A DNA stretch of 32,161 nt. Source: JAWLGW01 sp964569055. GTDB lineage: Bacteria > Planctomycetota > J058. Made by a program: the position numbers and the translations under genes. Position 1 is the first letter of the stretch; every line of letters starts with the position of its first letter. The notes under the pieces are model-generated. The model searched no databases, was not told the origin of the DNA, and worked only from the letters and a program-made list of their open reading frames with translations. Location of the stretch: positions 1-32,161 of the forward strand of contig CAZMSZ010000040.1 in the NCBI GenBank assembly GCA_964569055.1, written 5' to 3'. Of the stretch, positions 17,126 to 25,893 are shown piece by piece.

Positions 17126-18208
17126 TCAGGCCGCCAGCGCCGCGCCGCGCTCGAGCCCCGACAGCACGCCCGCGTGGATCTCCTCCAGCGTGCGCCGAAT
17201 GTCGTACTCCTGGCGCCAGGCCGGGTAGTGGCGCTCGAACTTGCTGGTGTCGCTGATCCACCAGATGTGGTCGCCGATCCGCGCCTGATCGACGTACTCC
17301 ACGTCCATCAGCCGGCCGGCCAGCTCCTCGCACATGCCCACCGCCTCGCGCATGGAGACGTTGGCGTGGCGGCCGCCGCCGATGTTGTAGACCTCGCCCG
17401 GACGCGGGTCCTGATAGAAGGCGTCGAACGCCCGCACCAGGTCGCTGGCGTGCAGGTTGTCGCGCACCTGCTTGCCCTTGTAGCCGTAGATCCGGTAGCG
17501 CCGCCCCGTGACGCAGCAGCGCATGAGGTAGCTCAAGAACCCGTGCAGCTCGGCCCCCGCGTGCGCCGGCCCGGTCAGGCAGCCGCCGCGGAACGTCCCG
17601 GTCTTGAGCCCGAAGTAGCGCCCGTACTCCTGCACGAGCAGGTCGGCCGCGGCCTTCGACACGCCGAACAGGCTGTGCGTCGAGCCGTCGAGCGCCATGC
17701 CCTCGTCGATCCCCCGCTGGTAGGGGTGACCCGGCGCGATCTCCCAGCGCGACTCGAGCTCCACGAGCGGGAGCTCGTTGGGGCGATCGCCGTAGACCTT
17801 GTTGGTCGAGGTGAACACGAACACCGCCTCGGGGCAGCGGCGCCGGCAGGCCTCGAGCAGGTTGAGCGTCCCCGTCGCGTTGACCCCGAAGTCGGTGAAC
17901 GGCTCGCGCGCCGCCCAGTCGTGCGAGGGCTGCGCCGCGGTGTGGACGATCAGGCTGATGTCCGCCCCGTAGCGCGCGAACGTGCGGTCGATCGCCTCGA
18001 AGTCGCGAATGTCGTGGTCGCAGTGGACGTAGCGCGGGTGCTCGCGCAAGAGCGCCTGGCGGTTGGCGACCGTCGAGGCCTCGTCCCCGAAGAACGCCCG
18101 ACGCAGGTCGTTGTCGATCCCGACCACGTCGTACCCGTTGCGACAGTAGAAGCGGGCCGTCTCCGAACCCACGAGCCCGGCGGACCCCGTCACGATCACG
18201 ATGGCCAT
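17126..18208 (-). CDS. NAD-dependent nucleotide-sugar epimerase/dehydratase, CDP-paratose 2-epimerase-like
   Basis: This 360-residue extended SDR protein starts at ATG 18208 after a strong AGGAGAAAA ribosome site. The Rossmann motif is TGSAGLVG (7-14), followed by acidic Asp32 (GIDND). HTAAQPSHDW (89-98) and STNKVYGD (134-141) are present. The usual catalytic YxxxK is FGVSK (Phe181, Lys185), so Tyr is replaced by Phe. Other signature stretches are EYGRYFGLKTGTFRGGCLTG, AELHGFLSYLMRC, YGYKGKQVRDNLH and EVYNIGGG. To my knowledge these belong to a subfamily related to CDP-paratose/tyvelose 2-epimerase that often has this Phe. That chemistry oxidises C2 and does not depend on a C4-acting Tyr in the usual way. 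It probably makes the activated sugar used by the surrounding glycosyltransferases. A 70-bp gap upstream is the widest in the glycan block and could hold an internal promoter. Confidence 0.88.
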   Translation of the reverse strand: MAIVIVTGSAGLVGSETARFYCRNGYDVVGIDNDLRRAFFGDEASTVANRQALLREHPRYVHCDHDIRDFEAIDRTFARYGADISLIVHTAAQPSHDWAAREPFTDFGVNATGTLNLLEACRRRCPEAVFVFTSTNKVYGDRPNELPLVELESRWEIAPGHPYQRGIDEGMALDGSTHSLFGVSKAAADLLVQEYGRYFGLKTGTFRGGCLTGPAHAGAELHGFLSYLMRCCVTGRRYRIYGYKGKQVRDNLHASDLVRAFDAFYQDPRPGEVYNIGGGRHANVSMREAVGMCEELAGRLMDVEYVDQARIGDHIWWISDTSKFERHYPAWRQEYDIRRTLEEIHAGVLSGLERGAALAA

Positions 18209-18278
18209 GTACTTTTCTCCTGTTGGTTCCCTTCGCCCCGTGCCCGTGTCCGCGCCCGGGGTCCCTGCGCGACGGCCC

Positions 18279-19883
18279 TCACCGCCCCACCACCCCGGCG
18301 AACGCCTCGCCCCGCGCGGGGACGAACGTCAGCCGACGCGCCGCCTCCCGCCGCCAGCGGCCGCTCACGACGCCGTGCGTCTCGAGCCACTCCCGCTCGG
18401 GGGCGTGGGCGCCGACGGCGTGCACGTCGATCCAGTGGACGCGGCGATATCCGGCGGCGAGCGCGGCCATGGCGTCCGGCGCGCGCTCGCCGAGCTGCTC
18501 GACCCACGCCACGACCGGGGTCTGGGGCGGGGCGCCGGCCGCGGCGAGATAGCGCGCTACGCCCGTCACGCCCGAGGGGATCGAGTGGATCACCACGAGG
18601 TCGCCCGGGGCGAGCTCGGGGGCGAGCGCTGCCGCGAGCTCGCGCATGGGCTCGCTCGAGCGCGACTCGTTGATCAGGACGCGCCGCGCGCCGACCGCGT
18701 AGACCAGCGCCAGCGCGCCCAGGACCAGGGCGGCCCGCCGCGCGGGCAGCCGCGCCAGCGCGGCCGCGATCAAGGTCAGGACGGCGGGCAGCGCCGCGTA
18801 GGCGTAGCGGACGTGCGCGCCGGCGTAGGTGTCGCGCCACAGGTCGAACGCCCACACCCCGGCGCAGGCGCCCAGCGCCCAGGCCGCGAGGAGCCCCGCC
18901 GGTCCGCGCAGGAGCCGTCCGGCCTCGGCCCGCCCGAGCAGCAGGGCGAGCGCGATCAGCGCCGCCGCCACCCCGAGGTCGGCCGCCGCGCGCACGCCCC
19001 ACACCCCGCACACCGCGACCAGGCCGCCCGGCAGCGCGAGCTGCGACAGCCCCGGCGTCCAGCCGCCGGGGCGCCACGCTTGCCAGCCGGCGGTCACGCG
19101 CCAGGCGGCGAGGTCCTGCGGGATCCCGGCGTACCAGGGCAGCGCGACCAGCGCGCCCGCGAGGGCCAGCGCGGCCACGACCCGCCGCCGGGCCTCCCCG
19201 GGCTGGAGCCACAGCCAGGCCAGCCCGGCCGCCCAGGCCAGCGCGAAGAAGTAGTGCGTCAACAGGCCCGCCGTGGTCGCGGCGAGCCACACCAGCGCGC
19301 GCGCCGGCGTGACGCCCTCGCGCAGCCGCAGGGTGGCGAGCAGGCACACCGTCGCCTCCAGCCCGACCAGCGCGTACATGCGCGCCTCGCTCGAGTAGTG
19401 GAGCGCCAGCGGCGAGAGCGCGAACAACAGGCAGGCGGGCGCCACCGCGCGCGGTCCGCCGGCCTCGCGGGCCAGCAGCGCCAGCGGCCACAGCGTGAGC
19501 GCCCCCAACAGCACCGACAGCCCGCGCAGCGCGGCGTCGCTCGTCCCGAGCGCGCGGACCCAGCCCGCGAGGAGCACGTAGTACAGCGGCGGGCTGGTGT
19601 CCGAGCGGCGCACCGCGCGCAGCACGTCGCCCGCGGCGGGGGGCGCGGCGCCCAGCTCGAGGTAGCTGGCGTACTCCGCCAGCGGGCGCGCGCCCGGCGC
19701 CTCGACGAAGTCGCCGCGCGCCGGCTCGGCGAGCGCCGCCGCGTGCTCGAGGCTGTGGCCGGTCGCCATGGCGAGGGAGAACACCTCGTCGGCCCACAGC
19801 CCTTGCCGTGGGACGAGCGCCAGGCGCAAGCCCACCCCGAGCGCGCAGGCGGCGAGCGCGAGCACCAGCGCGCTGCGGCTCAC
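18279..19883 (-). CDS. GT-C membrane glycosyltransferase (GT39/PMT_2-like)
   Basis: I choose GTG 19883, which overlaps the upstream stop, giving 534 residues; the longer open frame reads through the neighbouring gene. The first helix is SALVLALAACALGVGLRLALV. The first outer loop carries LWADEVFSLAMATGHS, the DE motif of GT39/PMT_2 enzymes. SDTSPPLYYVLLAGW, LSPLALHYSSEARMYALVG and LLTHYFFALAW are family hallmarks. About ten helices precede a soluble C-terminal part (from about 390, ESRSSEPMRELAAAL). It should transfer a sugar from a polyprenyl-phosphate donor on the outer face of the cytoplasmic membrane. Acceptor unknown. It is coupled to the methyltransferase-GT2 gene. Confidence 0.87.
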   Translation of the reverse strand: MSRSALVLALAACALGVGLRLALVPRQGLWADEVFSLAMATGHSLEHAAALAEPARGDFVEAPGARPLAEYASYLELGAAPPAAGDVLRAVRRSDTSPPLYYVLLAGWVRALGTSDAALRGLSVLLGALTLWPLALLAREAGGPRAVAPACLLFALSPLALHYSSEARMYALVGLEATVCLLATLRLREGVTPARALVWLAATTAGLLTHYFFALAWAAGLAWLWLQPGEARRRVVAALALAGALVALPWYAGIPQDLAAWRVTAGWQAWRPGGWTPGLSQLALPGGLVAVCGVWGVRAAADLGVAAALIALALLLGRAEAGRLLRGPAGLLAAWALGACAGVWAFDLWRDTYAGAHVRYAYAALPAVLTLIAAALARLPARRAALVLGALALVYAVGARRVLINESRSSEPMRELAAALAPELAPGDLVVIHSIPSGVTGVARYLAAAGAPPQTPVVAWVEQLGERAPDAMAALAAGYRRVHWIDVHAVGAHAPEREWLETHGVVSGRWRREAARRLTFVPARGEAFAGVVGR

Positions 19884-21451
19884 ACGACGCCCCGCACGGT
19901 CGCCCGCCGCCGCCCGAGCCGCGGCAGGTCGGCGTAGCGGCCGAGCCCGAACCGCGCCAACAGGGCGGTCAGGAGCACCTCGGCGTAGCCGGTCCCGACC
20001 TTGGCCAGCTTGAACGAGGAGGTCCCCATGCCCGGAGCGCGGTCGACCCAGGAGACCGGCACCTCCTTGACCCGCAGCCCCATGAGCAGCGGCTGCAGCC
20101 CCGTCTCGGCGTTGGCCGCGAAGCCGGGCTGCGTGAGGCGCAGCCGCTCGACGACCTCGCGCCGCATGAGCTTGAGGTTGTTGGTGAGGTCGCGGAAGCG
20201 GAGCCCGAGGAGCGGCTGGGCCAGGGCGTGGAAGCCGCGGTTCGAGATCAGCTTGGGCAGCGGGTAGCCGAGCACCACGCCGTGGCGGTGGAACCGGCTG
20301 CCGACCACCACGTCGAAGCCGGCCGCCGCCTCGAACACGTCGCGCAGCTCGGGCAACAGCTCGACGAAGTCCCCGTCGAGCGACAGCACCCAGCGGCCGC
20401 GGGCCGCGGCGAAGCCGTCCGCCAGCGCGCGGCCGACGCCGCAGGGCGGCGCGCGCCGGACCAGACGGACGCGCGGATCGCGCCGGATCAGGGCGCGGAC
20501 CGCCTCCGCGGTCCCGTCGTCGCTCGCGTCGTCGACGACGATCACCTCGCGCAGGTAGTCGTCGAACAGGGCGAGCAGCCCGCCGACCAGCGGCGGCACG
20601 TTCGCCTCCTCGTTCTTGCAGGGGATCACCACCGACACCGCCCCGCGCAGCGCCTCGGGGGCACGCAGCCGGGCGGCCGGCGGCGCGGCGGTCCCGGGCC
20701 GCCGGGCGTGGAGCAGCGCGCGCCGCGCCAGGGCGCCCGCCAGCGGCGCCGACTCGAGCACGCCCGACAGGTGGCGCGCGGCCCACACCGTCCGCCCGCC
20801 GCCCCAGCCGGGGACGAAGTCGTAGGGCCGCACCAGCGGGTCGCGCAGCCCGGCCGCGGTGGCGGCCGCCGTCAGGGCCACCCGCCGGGCCGCCGAGCAG
20901 CCGCTGGGCGCGAACGCCACGAGGTGCCCGCCCGGCTCGAGCAGCGCGCGCACGCGCGCCAGCGCGACCGCGGCCTCGCCGCCGCGGGGGAGGGTGGCGA
21001 TCAGCGCGTGGTCGAAGCGCCCGCCCGCGATCGGCCCGGGGAGGTCGCCCGCCAGCAGCGCGCAGATCGGGTGGCGGTGCGGCGGCGGCGGGAGCAGCTC
21101 GGAGGCGAAGCCGAGCGCGGTGATCGCGCACTCCCCGCGCGTGACCTCGAGCATCGGCGCCAGCAGGCGGCCCGCCCCGGCCCCCACGATCAGCACGCGC
21201 TGGCCGGGCAGGACGTGCGTGAGCTGCCGGAACACCTGCGCGCGCCACAGCTCGCGCTCGCCGACGTGGCGGTCGCGCCGGGCGCGGCGCTCGTCCTCGC
21301 GCTCGGCCTCGGCGAAGGCCCGGGCGAGGGCGGTCGGGGCCGCGGGGCGGCCGCCCTGCGGCGGGCGGGTGGGCTCGAGCGCCGCGGTCGCAGCCTCGGT
21401 CCGCGGCGCGGTCGACGGCGGGGTCAAGGGCTGGGTGAGCGGCTCAGTCAT
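19880..21451 (-). CDS. SAM-methyltransferase/GT2 polyprenyl-phosphate sugar synthase fusion
   Basis: This 523-residue protein starts at ATG 21451, overlapping the upstream gene by 8 bp. After a disordered Pro/Thr/Ala-rich start, residues about 70-230 look like a class I methyltransferase: VLIVGAGAGRLL (87-97) is the SAM-binding loop, with FDHALIATLPRGGEA and LLEPGGHLVAFAPSG further on. A linker leads to a GT2 domain at about 271-500: VSVVIPCKNEEANVPPLV, EVIVVDDASDDGT (302-314), GVGRALADGF, SLDGDFVELL with DGD at 359-361, and TNNLKLMRREV. No C-terminal membrane helices are evident. The GT2 half resembles dolichyl/polyprenyl-phosphate mannose synthase, which moves a sugar from a nucleotide donor to the lipid carrier at the inner face, feeding GT-C enzymes like those next door. 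The methyltransferase substrate is unknown. Confidence 0.87.
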   Translation of the reverse strand: MTEPLTQPLTPPSTAPRTEAATAALEPTRPPQGGRPAAPTALARAFAEAEREDERRARRDRHVGERELWRAQVFRQLTHVLPGQRVLIVGAGAGRLLAPMLEVTRGECAITALGFASELLPPPPHRHPICALLAGDLPGPIAGGRFDHALIATLPRGGEAAVALARVRALLEPGGHLVAFAPSGCSAARRVALTAAATAAGLRDPLVRPYDFVPGWGGGRTVWAARHLSGVLESAPLAGALARRALLHARRPGTAAPPAARLRAPEALRGAVSVVIPCKNEEANVPPLVGGLLALFDDYLREVIVVDDASDDGTAEAVRALIRRDPRVRLVRRAPPCGVGRALADGFAAARGRWVLSLDGDFVELLPELRDVFEAAAGFDVVVGSRFHRHGVVLGYPLPKLISNRGFHALAQPLLGLRFRDLTNNLKLMRREVVERLRLTQPGFAANAETGLQPLLMGLRVKEVPVSWVDRAPGMGTSSFKLAKVGTGYAEVLLTALLARFGLGRYADLPRLGRRRATVRGVV

Positions 21452-23372
21452 GGGAGGAGGCCTCCTTGAGGGGCGGGCAACGGAACACGACCCAGGCGCA
21501 CGGCAGGACCACGGCGCGCGCGGAGCGGAGCCGCTCGGCGTAGTTCGCGGCCGGGCCCGAGCGCGCCTGCGGGTCCACGAAGCGGTAGAAGAACGTCTGC
21601 CAGAAGGCGGTCCGACCGAACGCCTCGTGGCCGCGGAACACGGCGGGGTTCCACCACAGCCCGTCCCCGCGCGGCGCGCGCGGCGCGCGGTGCGGCTCCA
21701 GGGCGCGCTCCGCGAAGGCGGGCAGCGGCGCGAGCGGCGGGTCGACCGCGGCCGCCTCGCGCGAGAGCGCCTCGCGCAGGAGGCGAGTCTGGAGGCGCCG
21801 CTCCCAGCGCGCCGCCGCGTCGACCTCGAGCGGCGCTCCCACGGCCGCGGCCGCCGCCACGAGCTCGGCCGCCTTGGGCCCGCCGCGCGGGCGGGCGCCG
21901 TCGATCAGGAGCACCTCGCGGGGCGTGCTCGTGAGGTGCTCGCGCCGCACGGGCGCCACGCTCTGCGCCGGGAGCCCGAGCAGGAGCTGGAGCGGCAGGT
22001 GGAGGTCGGGGGTGGCGTAGAGCCGCGCGCCCGCGCTCGGGGGCTCGGCCTCGAGGTGCGCGGCGAGCTGCTCGAACGCCGCGTACTCCTGGCGCGGATC
22101 GGCGGGCGTCCCCAGCGCGCGCACCTCGGGGACGGCGACCGCGACCGCCAGGGCGGCGCCGACCGCGGGGGCCGCGGCCCGCTCCAGCCCAGGGCGCAGC
22201 GCGCGCCCCCCGGCCACGAGCAGCAGCGCGCCAAGGGCGATCGCGGGGCCGAGCACGCCGAGCGTCAGCCGGCCGGAGAAGCAGCTCGCCGCGGGGACCA
22301 GCGCCAGGAAGGTGGTGTAGCCCACGACCACCCAGGCGGCGAGCAGGAGGAGCGCAGGGCGCAGCTCGGCGGCTGGCGCGCGCCAGCGGGCGGGGCCGCG
22401 CGCGGCGAGCGCGAGGACCGCGGCCGCGGCGAGCACGAGCAGGACCAGCTCGGCGTGGTGCGCCAGGATCGCGAGCAGGTCGCCTGGCCGGAGCAGCGAG
22501 CGCGCGGTCGGGTGCCGGCCGAGCTGGCTCAGGATCCCGGTGGCCAGGACCCAGGGCACCACGAGCGCCGCGACCAGGGCCACGCTGGCGAGGGACCGGC
22601 GCGCGCCGCCCTCGCGGCGCCAGACGGCGGGCGCGAACGGGAGGGCGGCCGCGCAGGCGCCGGCGAACACCAGCGCGTGGGTGTGGAACAGCAACCCGAG
22701 CACCAGGCCGGCCGCGAGGTGGTCGCCCCAGGCGCCGCGGCGCCACACCCGCCACAGCAGCAGGCAGGCGAGCGTGCTCAGCGCGAGGGTGGCCGAGGTG
22801 TAGCGCGCCAGGCCGCCCGCCTCCACGCAGGGCGGCGCGAGCGCCGCCACGGCGAGCGCCGTCCAGCCGGCGGCCCGGCCCGCGCCCGGACCGGCCACCG
22901 CGCGGCCGAGCGCGAACGCGGCCAGCAGGAACACGGCCGAGAACGCGAGCGCCTGCAGGCGCGGCGCCGCGGCGCGCAGCCGGGCCGCGTCGACCGAGCG
23001 GCGCGGGCGCGGCGGCTCGTGCGCGAGGTCGCGCGCCGCGTCGGGCTCGACCCCGAGCGCGGCGTACGTGCCCGCCATGGCGTAGAGCGGCAGCCAGCCG
23101 TGATAGATCGCGAGCCCGCCCGGCGAGTAGCTGGTGTCGCGGAACTCGTACTCGGGGTGCTCGGGCCACGGCTCGAGCAGGACGTTCTCGTAGATCGGGA
23201 GCCCGAGGTAGCGCCCGGTGGGCACCCCGTGCTCGAGGATCGTCAGCGCGTTGATCGCGCTCTCGGCCTCGTCGGGGAGCGGCGGGCGCGTGGTGACGTC
23301 GCGGGCGCGGAGCCCCACGGCCAGGGCCACCGCCGCGCTCAGGAGCAGGCGCTCGCGGGCGCGGGGGCTCAC
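21444..23372 (-). CDS. GT-C membrane glycosyltransferase with PLPDEAES motif
   Basis: GTG 23372 overlaps the stop of the upstream GT4 gene and gives 642 residues; a longer frame to 24434 would overlap that whole gene. The first helix (LLLSAAVALAVGLRARD) is followed by PPLPDEAESAINALTILEHG, whose DE is the expected donor-binding motif of GT-C enzymes. An outer loop (YLGLPIYENVLLEPWPEHPEYEFRD, then SYSPGGLAIYHGWLPLY) resembles GT39-like proteins. About ten helices extend to residue 400. A large soluble C-terminal part (about 415-642) contains DGLWWNPAVFRGHEAFGRT and FYRFVDPQAR. The substrate cannot be told. Confidence 0.83.
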   Translation of the reverse strand: MSPRARERLLLSAAVALAVGLRARDVTTRPPLPDEAESAINALTILEHGVPTGRYLGLPIYENVLLEPWPEHPEYEFRDTSYSPGGLAIYHGWLPLYAMAGTYAALGVEPDAARDLAHEPPRPRRSVDAARLRAAAPRLQALAFSAVFLLAAFALGRAVAGPGAGRAAGWTALAVAALAPPCVEAGGLARYTSATLALSTLACLLLWRVWRRGAWGDHLAAGLVLGLLFHTHALVFAGACAAALPFAPAVWRREGGARRSLASVALVAALVVPWVLATGILSQLGRHPTARSLLRPGDLLAILAHHAELVLLVLAAAAVLALAARGPARWRAPAAELRPALLLLAAWVVVGYTTFLALVPAASCFSGRLTLGVLGPAIALGALLLVAGGRALRPGLERAAAPAVGAALAVAVAVPEVRALGTPADPRQEYAAFEQLAAHLEAEPPSAGARLYATPDLHLPLQLLLGLPAQSVAPVRREHLTSTPREVLLIDGARPRGGPKAAELVAAAAAVGAPLEVDAAARWERRLQTRLLREALSREAAAVDPPLAPLPAFAERALEPHRAPRAPRGDGLWWNPAVFRGHEAFGRTAFWQTFFYRFVDPQARSGPAANYAERLRSARAVVLPCAWVVFRCPPLKEASSHD

Positions 23373-24574
23373 GCCTTCGCTCCCCACCCCAGCGGCGCGC
23401 GCGGCAGCACCCGGGTCGGCGCGTCGGAGCGGCGGCGCGGCGGCGGCGCGGGGGGGTAGGCGCCGGCCGGCGCGGGCCAGGCGTCGACCGTGGCCTTGAG
23501 CCGCGCGAGCAGCGCTGGGTAGTTGCGCGCGGCGTCGAACCGCTCCTCGGCGGCGCGGCGCGCCGCGACGCCCATGGCCCGGCGCCGGGCGGGGTCGCCC
23601 AGGAGCACGCCGATCGCGGTGGCCAGGCGGTCGGGCCGGTCGGGGTCGACCACGAACCCGGTCGCGCCGTGCTCGACCTGCTCGGCGATCGCCCCCACGC
23701 GCGTCGCGATCACGGGCAGCCCGCTGGCAAGCGCCTCCAGGATCGCGAGGGGCGAGCAGTCGCCGCGGGTGGGGAGCACGAACAAGTCGGCGCGGCGGAA
23801 CAGCTCGCCGTGGCGCGGGTCGTCGGGGCGCAGCCCGCGGTGGACGCACACCCGCGGGCCGAGCGCGCCCGGGTCGAGGCGCGGGTCGTGGGTCACGAGG
23901 TCGACGTCGCAGCGCGCGCCGAGCTCGCCGCGGAGCGCCTCGAGCAGCGCCGGGCCGCCCTTGCGCGCGAAGTCGCCGCCCACGAACAACAGCCGCGGGC
24001 GCGCGCTCTCGGGGCGCGGCGACCCCGGCCGCCAGCGGACGAGGTCCACGCCGGGGGGGATCACGCTCACCCGCGCCGGGTCGACCCCGAAGTCGTCGCG
24101 CAGGCTGCGCGCGACCCACTCGCTCCAGGCGATCACCCCGGCCGCGCGCCGCAGCGCGACCCGGTTCCAGGCCAGCTTGAGCCGGTCGAGCGGCCCGCCC
24201 GCCGCGGGGCGGTGGTGGTAGGCCGCGCCGACCTCGTCCATGTTGAGCGGGGTGGCGTCGAGCGAGAGCACGGCCGGCATGCGCCCCAACAGGTCGAGCG
24301 ACAGCAGCGCCGAGAGCTGGGTGTGGAACAACAGCCCGTCCAGCCGCCCGACGGGCCCGGCGCCCAGGCCGGCGCGGGCGCGCGCGCTGGCGCGCAGCGA
24401 CCAGTTGCCGCGGAACGGCGGCACGCGCTGCCACAGGTCGTCGGCGCGGTAGGGGACGCGGACCCAGGTCGCCGCCACCTCGGCGTCGCGCGCGACGGCC
24501 GCGGCGAGCCCGGCCGCGTGGGTCGCGTGGCCGGCGTCGGTCTCCACCACCAGGCCCAGCCGGTACCGCCTCAT
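23369..24574 (-). CDS. GT4-family glycosyltransferase
   Basis: This 401-residue protein starts at ATG 24574 in an ATGA overlap with the upstream GT4 stop. The N-terminal Rossmann half begins LGLVVETDAGHATHAAGL. The C-terminal GT-B half has VSVIPPGVDLVRWRPG, RLLFVGGDFARKGGP and LFVLPTRGDCSPLAILEALASGLPVIAT, the GT4 donor site. The first acidic residue of the usual ExxxxxxxE pair is replaced by Asp (GDCSPLAILE). It probably transfers a sugar from a nucleotide donor to a growing chain at the inner face of the membrane. The Pro/Arg-rich tail of about 30 residues is low complexity. Confidence 0.9.
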   Translation of the reverse strand: MRRYRLGLVVETDAGHATHAAGLAAAVARDAEVAATWVRVPYRADDLWQRVPPFRGNWSLRASARARAGLGAGPVGRLDGLLFHTQLSALLSLDLLGRMPAVLSLDATPLNMDEVGAAYHHRPAAGGPLDRLKLAWNRVALRRAAGVIAWSEWVARSLRDDFGVDPARVSVIPPGVDLVRWRPGSPRPESARPRLLFVGGDFARKGGPALLEALRGELGARCDVDLVTHDPRLDPGALGPRVCVHRGLRPDDPRHGELFRRADLFVLPTRGDCSPLAILEALASGLPVIATRVGAIAEQVEHGATGFVVDPDRPDRLATAIGVLLGDPARRRAMGVAARRAAEERFDAARNYPALLARLKATVDAWPAPAGAYPPAPPPRRRSDAPTRVLPRAPLGWGAKA

Positions 24575-25893
24575 GCGGACGCCGCCGCCAGCCAGCCGAC
24601 GCAGGCCGTACGCGGAGGAGGCGGCGCCTGCGGCGAGAGGATCGGCTCGCCCAGGGCCTCGCGGTAGACCGTCAGGAACGCCTCGATCTTGCGGGCCCAG
24701 GTGAAGCGCTCGGCCACGCGCTCGCGCCCCGCCTCGCCCATGCGCGCCCGCAGGGCAGGGTCGCGGTGGAGGTGGAGCATGGCCTGCGCGAAGCCATGGA
24801 CCAGCTCGCCGCGCGACGTGGGCGGGATCAGGACCCCGCACGATCCGTCGACGTAGTCGCGCGGCCCGCCCCAGCGGGTCGCGATCACCGGGAGGCCCAT
24901 GGCCATGGCCTCCAGCACCACCGCCCCGCCGCACTCGAACAGGCTGGGGAGCACCAGCGCCTGCGAGCGGGCCAGGAGGCGCGCGCACGCGGGCTGGCTC
25001 TGCCAGCCCGTGAAGGAGACCGCGCCCGAGAGGAGGTCGAGCTCGCGCGCCAGCCGCTCGAGGGCGGGCCGCTCGGGACCCTCGCCGATCACGAGCAGCC
25101 GGGCCTCGGGCGCGCGCGCGCGCACCGCGGCGAACGCCTCGAGCAAGAGGTCGACCGCCTTCCAGTCCACGAGCCGGCCGACGAACGCGAACGGCCCCGG
25201 CCTCGCCGGGTGGGCGCGACGGCGCGGCTGCCACAACGTCGCGTCGACCGCGTTCTCGGGCAGCTCGACCACCCGCGGACAGAGCCCGCGCGGCAGCGCG
25301 GCGCGGGTGCGCTCGTTGGCGACCAGGAGCGCGACCGCCCGCCGCTTACCCGGGACGAGCTGGTTCGCCAGCTCGCTCGCGCGGCGGCCCAGGCGCGTGA
25401 TCACGCGCTCGAGCGCCCCCTCGCGCGACACGAGCGCCGGCGGGTACTCCATGCCGCCGTTCATGGGCCCGATCACGACCGGCACGCCCAGGCCGTGGAT
25501 CCAGGAGGGGAAGCGGGGCGACACCGGGTGCGGCTGGTGGACGAGGGCGACCTCGCCCCCGCGGATCAGCCGCTCGAGCACGGTCCGGAGCCGGAGCTGC
25601 GCCCCGGCCTGCTCCACCACGTTCAGCGTCCACAGGTCGACGCGGGGCGGGAGGAGCCGGCCGATCCCGTTGAGCGTCCGATCGAGGCGCGTGTCGGCCA
25701 CGAAGTGGAGCCGGTCGTGGTCGCCCGGGAAGGCGGCGCGCAGCTCGCGCTCACAGCGCGCGTGCGTCACGAGGTGCGCGGGGAACCCGCGCTCTCGCAG
25801 CCCGCGGTAGGTGTGGAACGCGAGCGCCGGCTCTCCCCCCAGGCGCAGGGAGCAGTGGCTGGCCACGATCGCGACCTTCAGCTCAACGGCCAT
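24571..25893 (-). CDS. GT4-family glycosyltransferase
   Basis: I prefer ATG 25893 (MAVELKVAIVASHC; 440 residues) over the in-frame ATG 25917, because the family usually begins right at the first beta strand. Either start overlaps the end of the upstream GT2 gene. The acceptor half contains HQPHPVSPRFPSW and PVVIGPMNGGMEYPP. The donor half contains GPFAFVGRLVDWKAVDLLLEAF, LLVIGEGPERPAL and PSLFECGGAVVLEAMAMGLPVIAT, with an intact ExxxxxxxE pair. GT4 enzymes are retaining and cytoplasmic or membrane-associated. It probably acts early in assembly of the glycan, with the second GT4 encoded directly downstream. Confidence 0.9.
   Translation of the reverse strand: MAVELKVAIVASHCSLRLGGEPALAFHTYRGLRERGFPAHLVTHARCERELRAAFPGDHDRLHFVADTRLDRTLNGIGRLLPPRVDLWTLNVVEQAGAQLRLRTVLERLIRGGEVALVHQPHPVSPRFPSWIHGLGVPVVIGPMNGGMEYPPALVSREGALERVITRLGRRASELANQLVPGKRRAVALLVANERTRAALPRGLCPRVVELPENAVDATLWQPRRRAHPARPGPFAFVGRLVDWKAVDLLLEAFAAVRARAPEARLLVIGEGPERPALERLARELDLLSGAVSFTGWQSQPACARLLARSQALVLPSLFECGGAVVLEAMAMGLPVIATRWGGPRDYVDGSCGVLIPPTSRGELVHGFAQAMLHLHRDPALRARMGEAGRERVAERFTWARKIEAFLTVYREALGEPILSPQAPPPPRTACVGWLAAASA

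Noticed and set aside
18279..21248. 989-aa minus-strand frame suggesting a huge GT-C fusion
   Set aside because: The N-terminal half is an out-of-frame read of the methyltransferase-GT2 gene. The real protein begins at the overlapping GTG at 19883. The same reasoning shortens the frames ending at 15273, 13561, 21444 and 23369.
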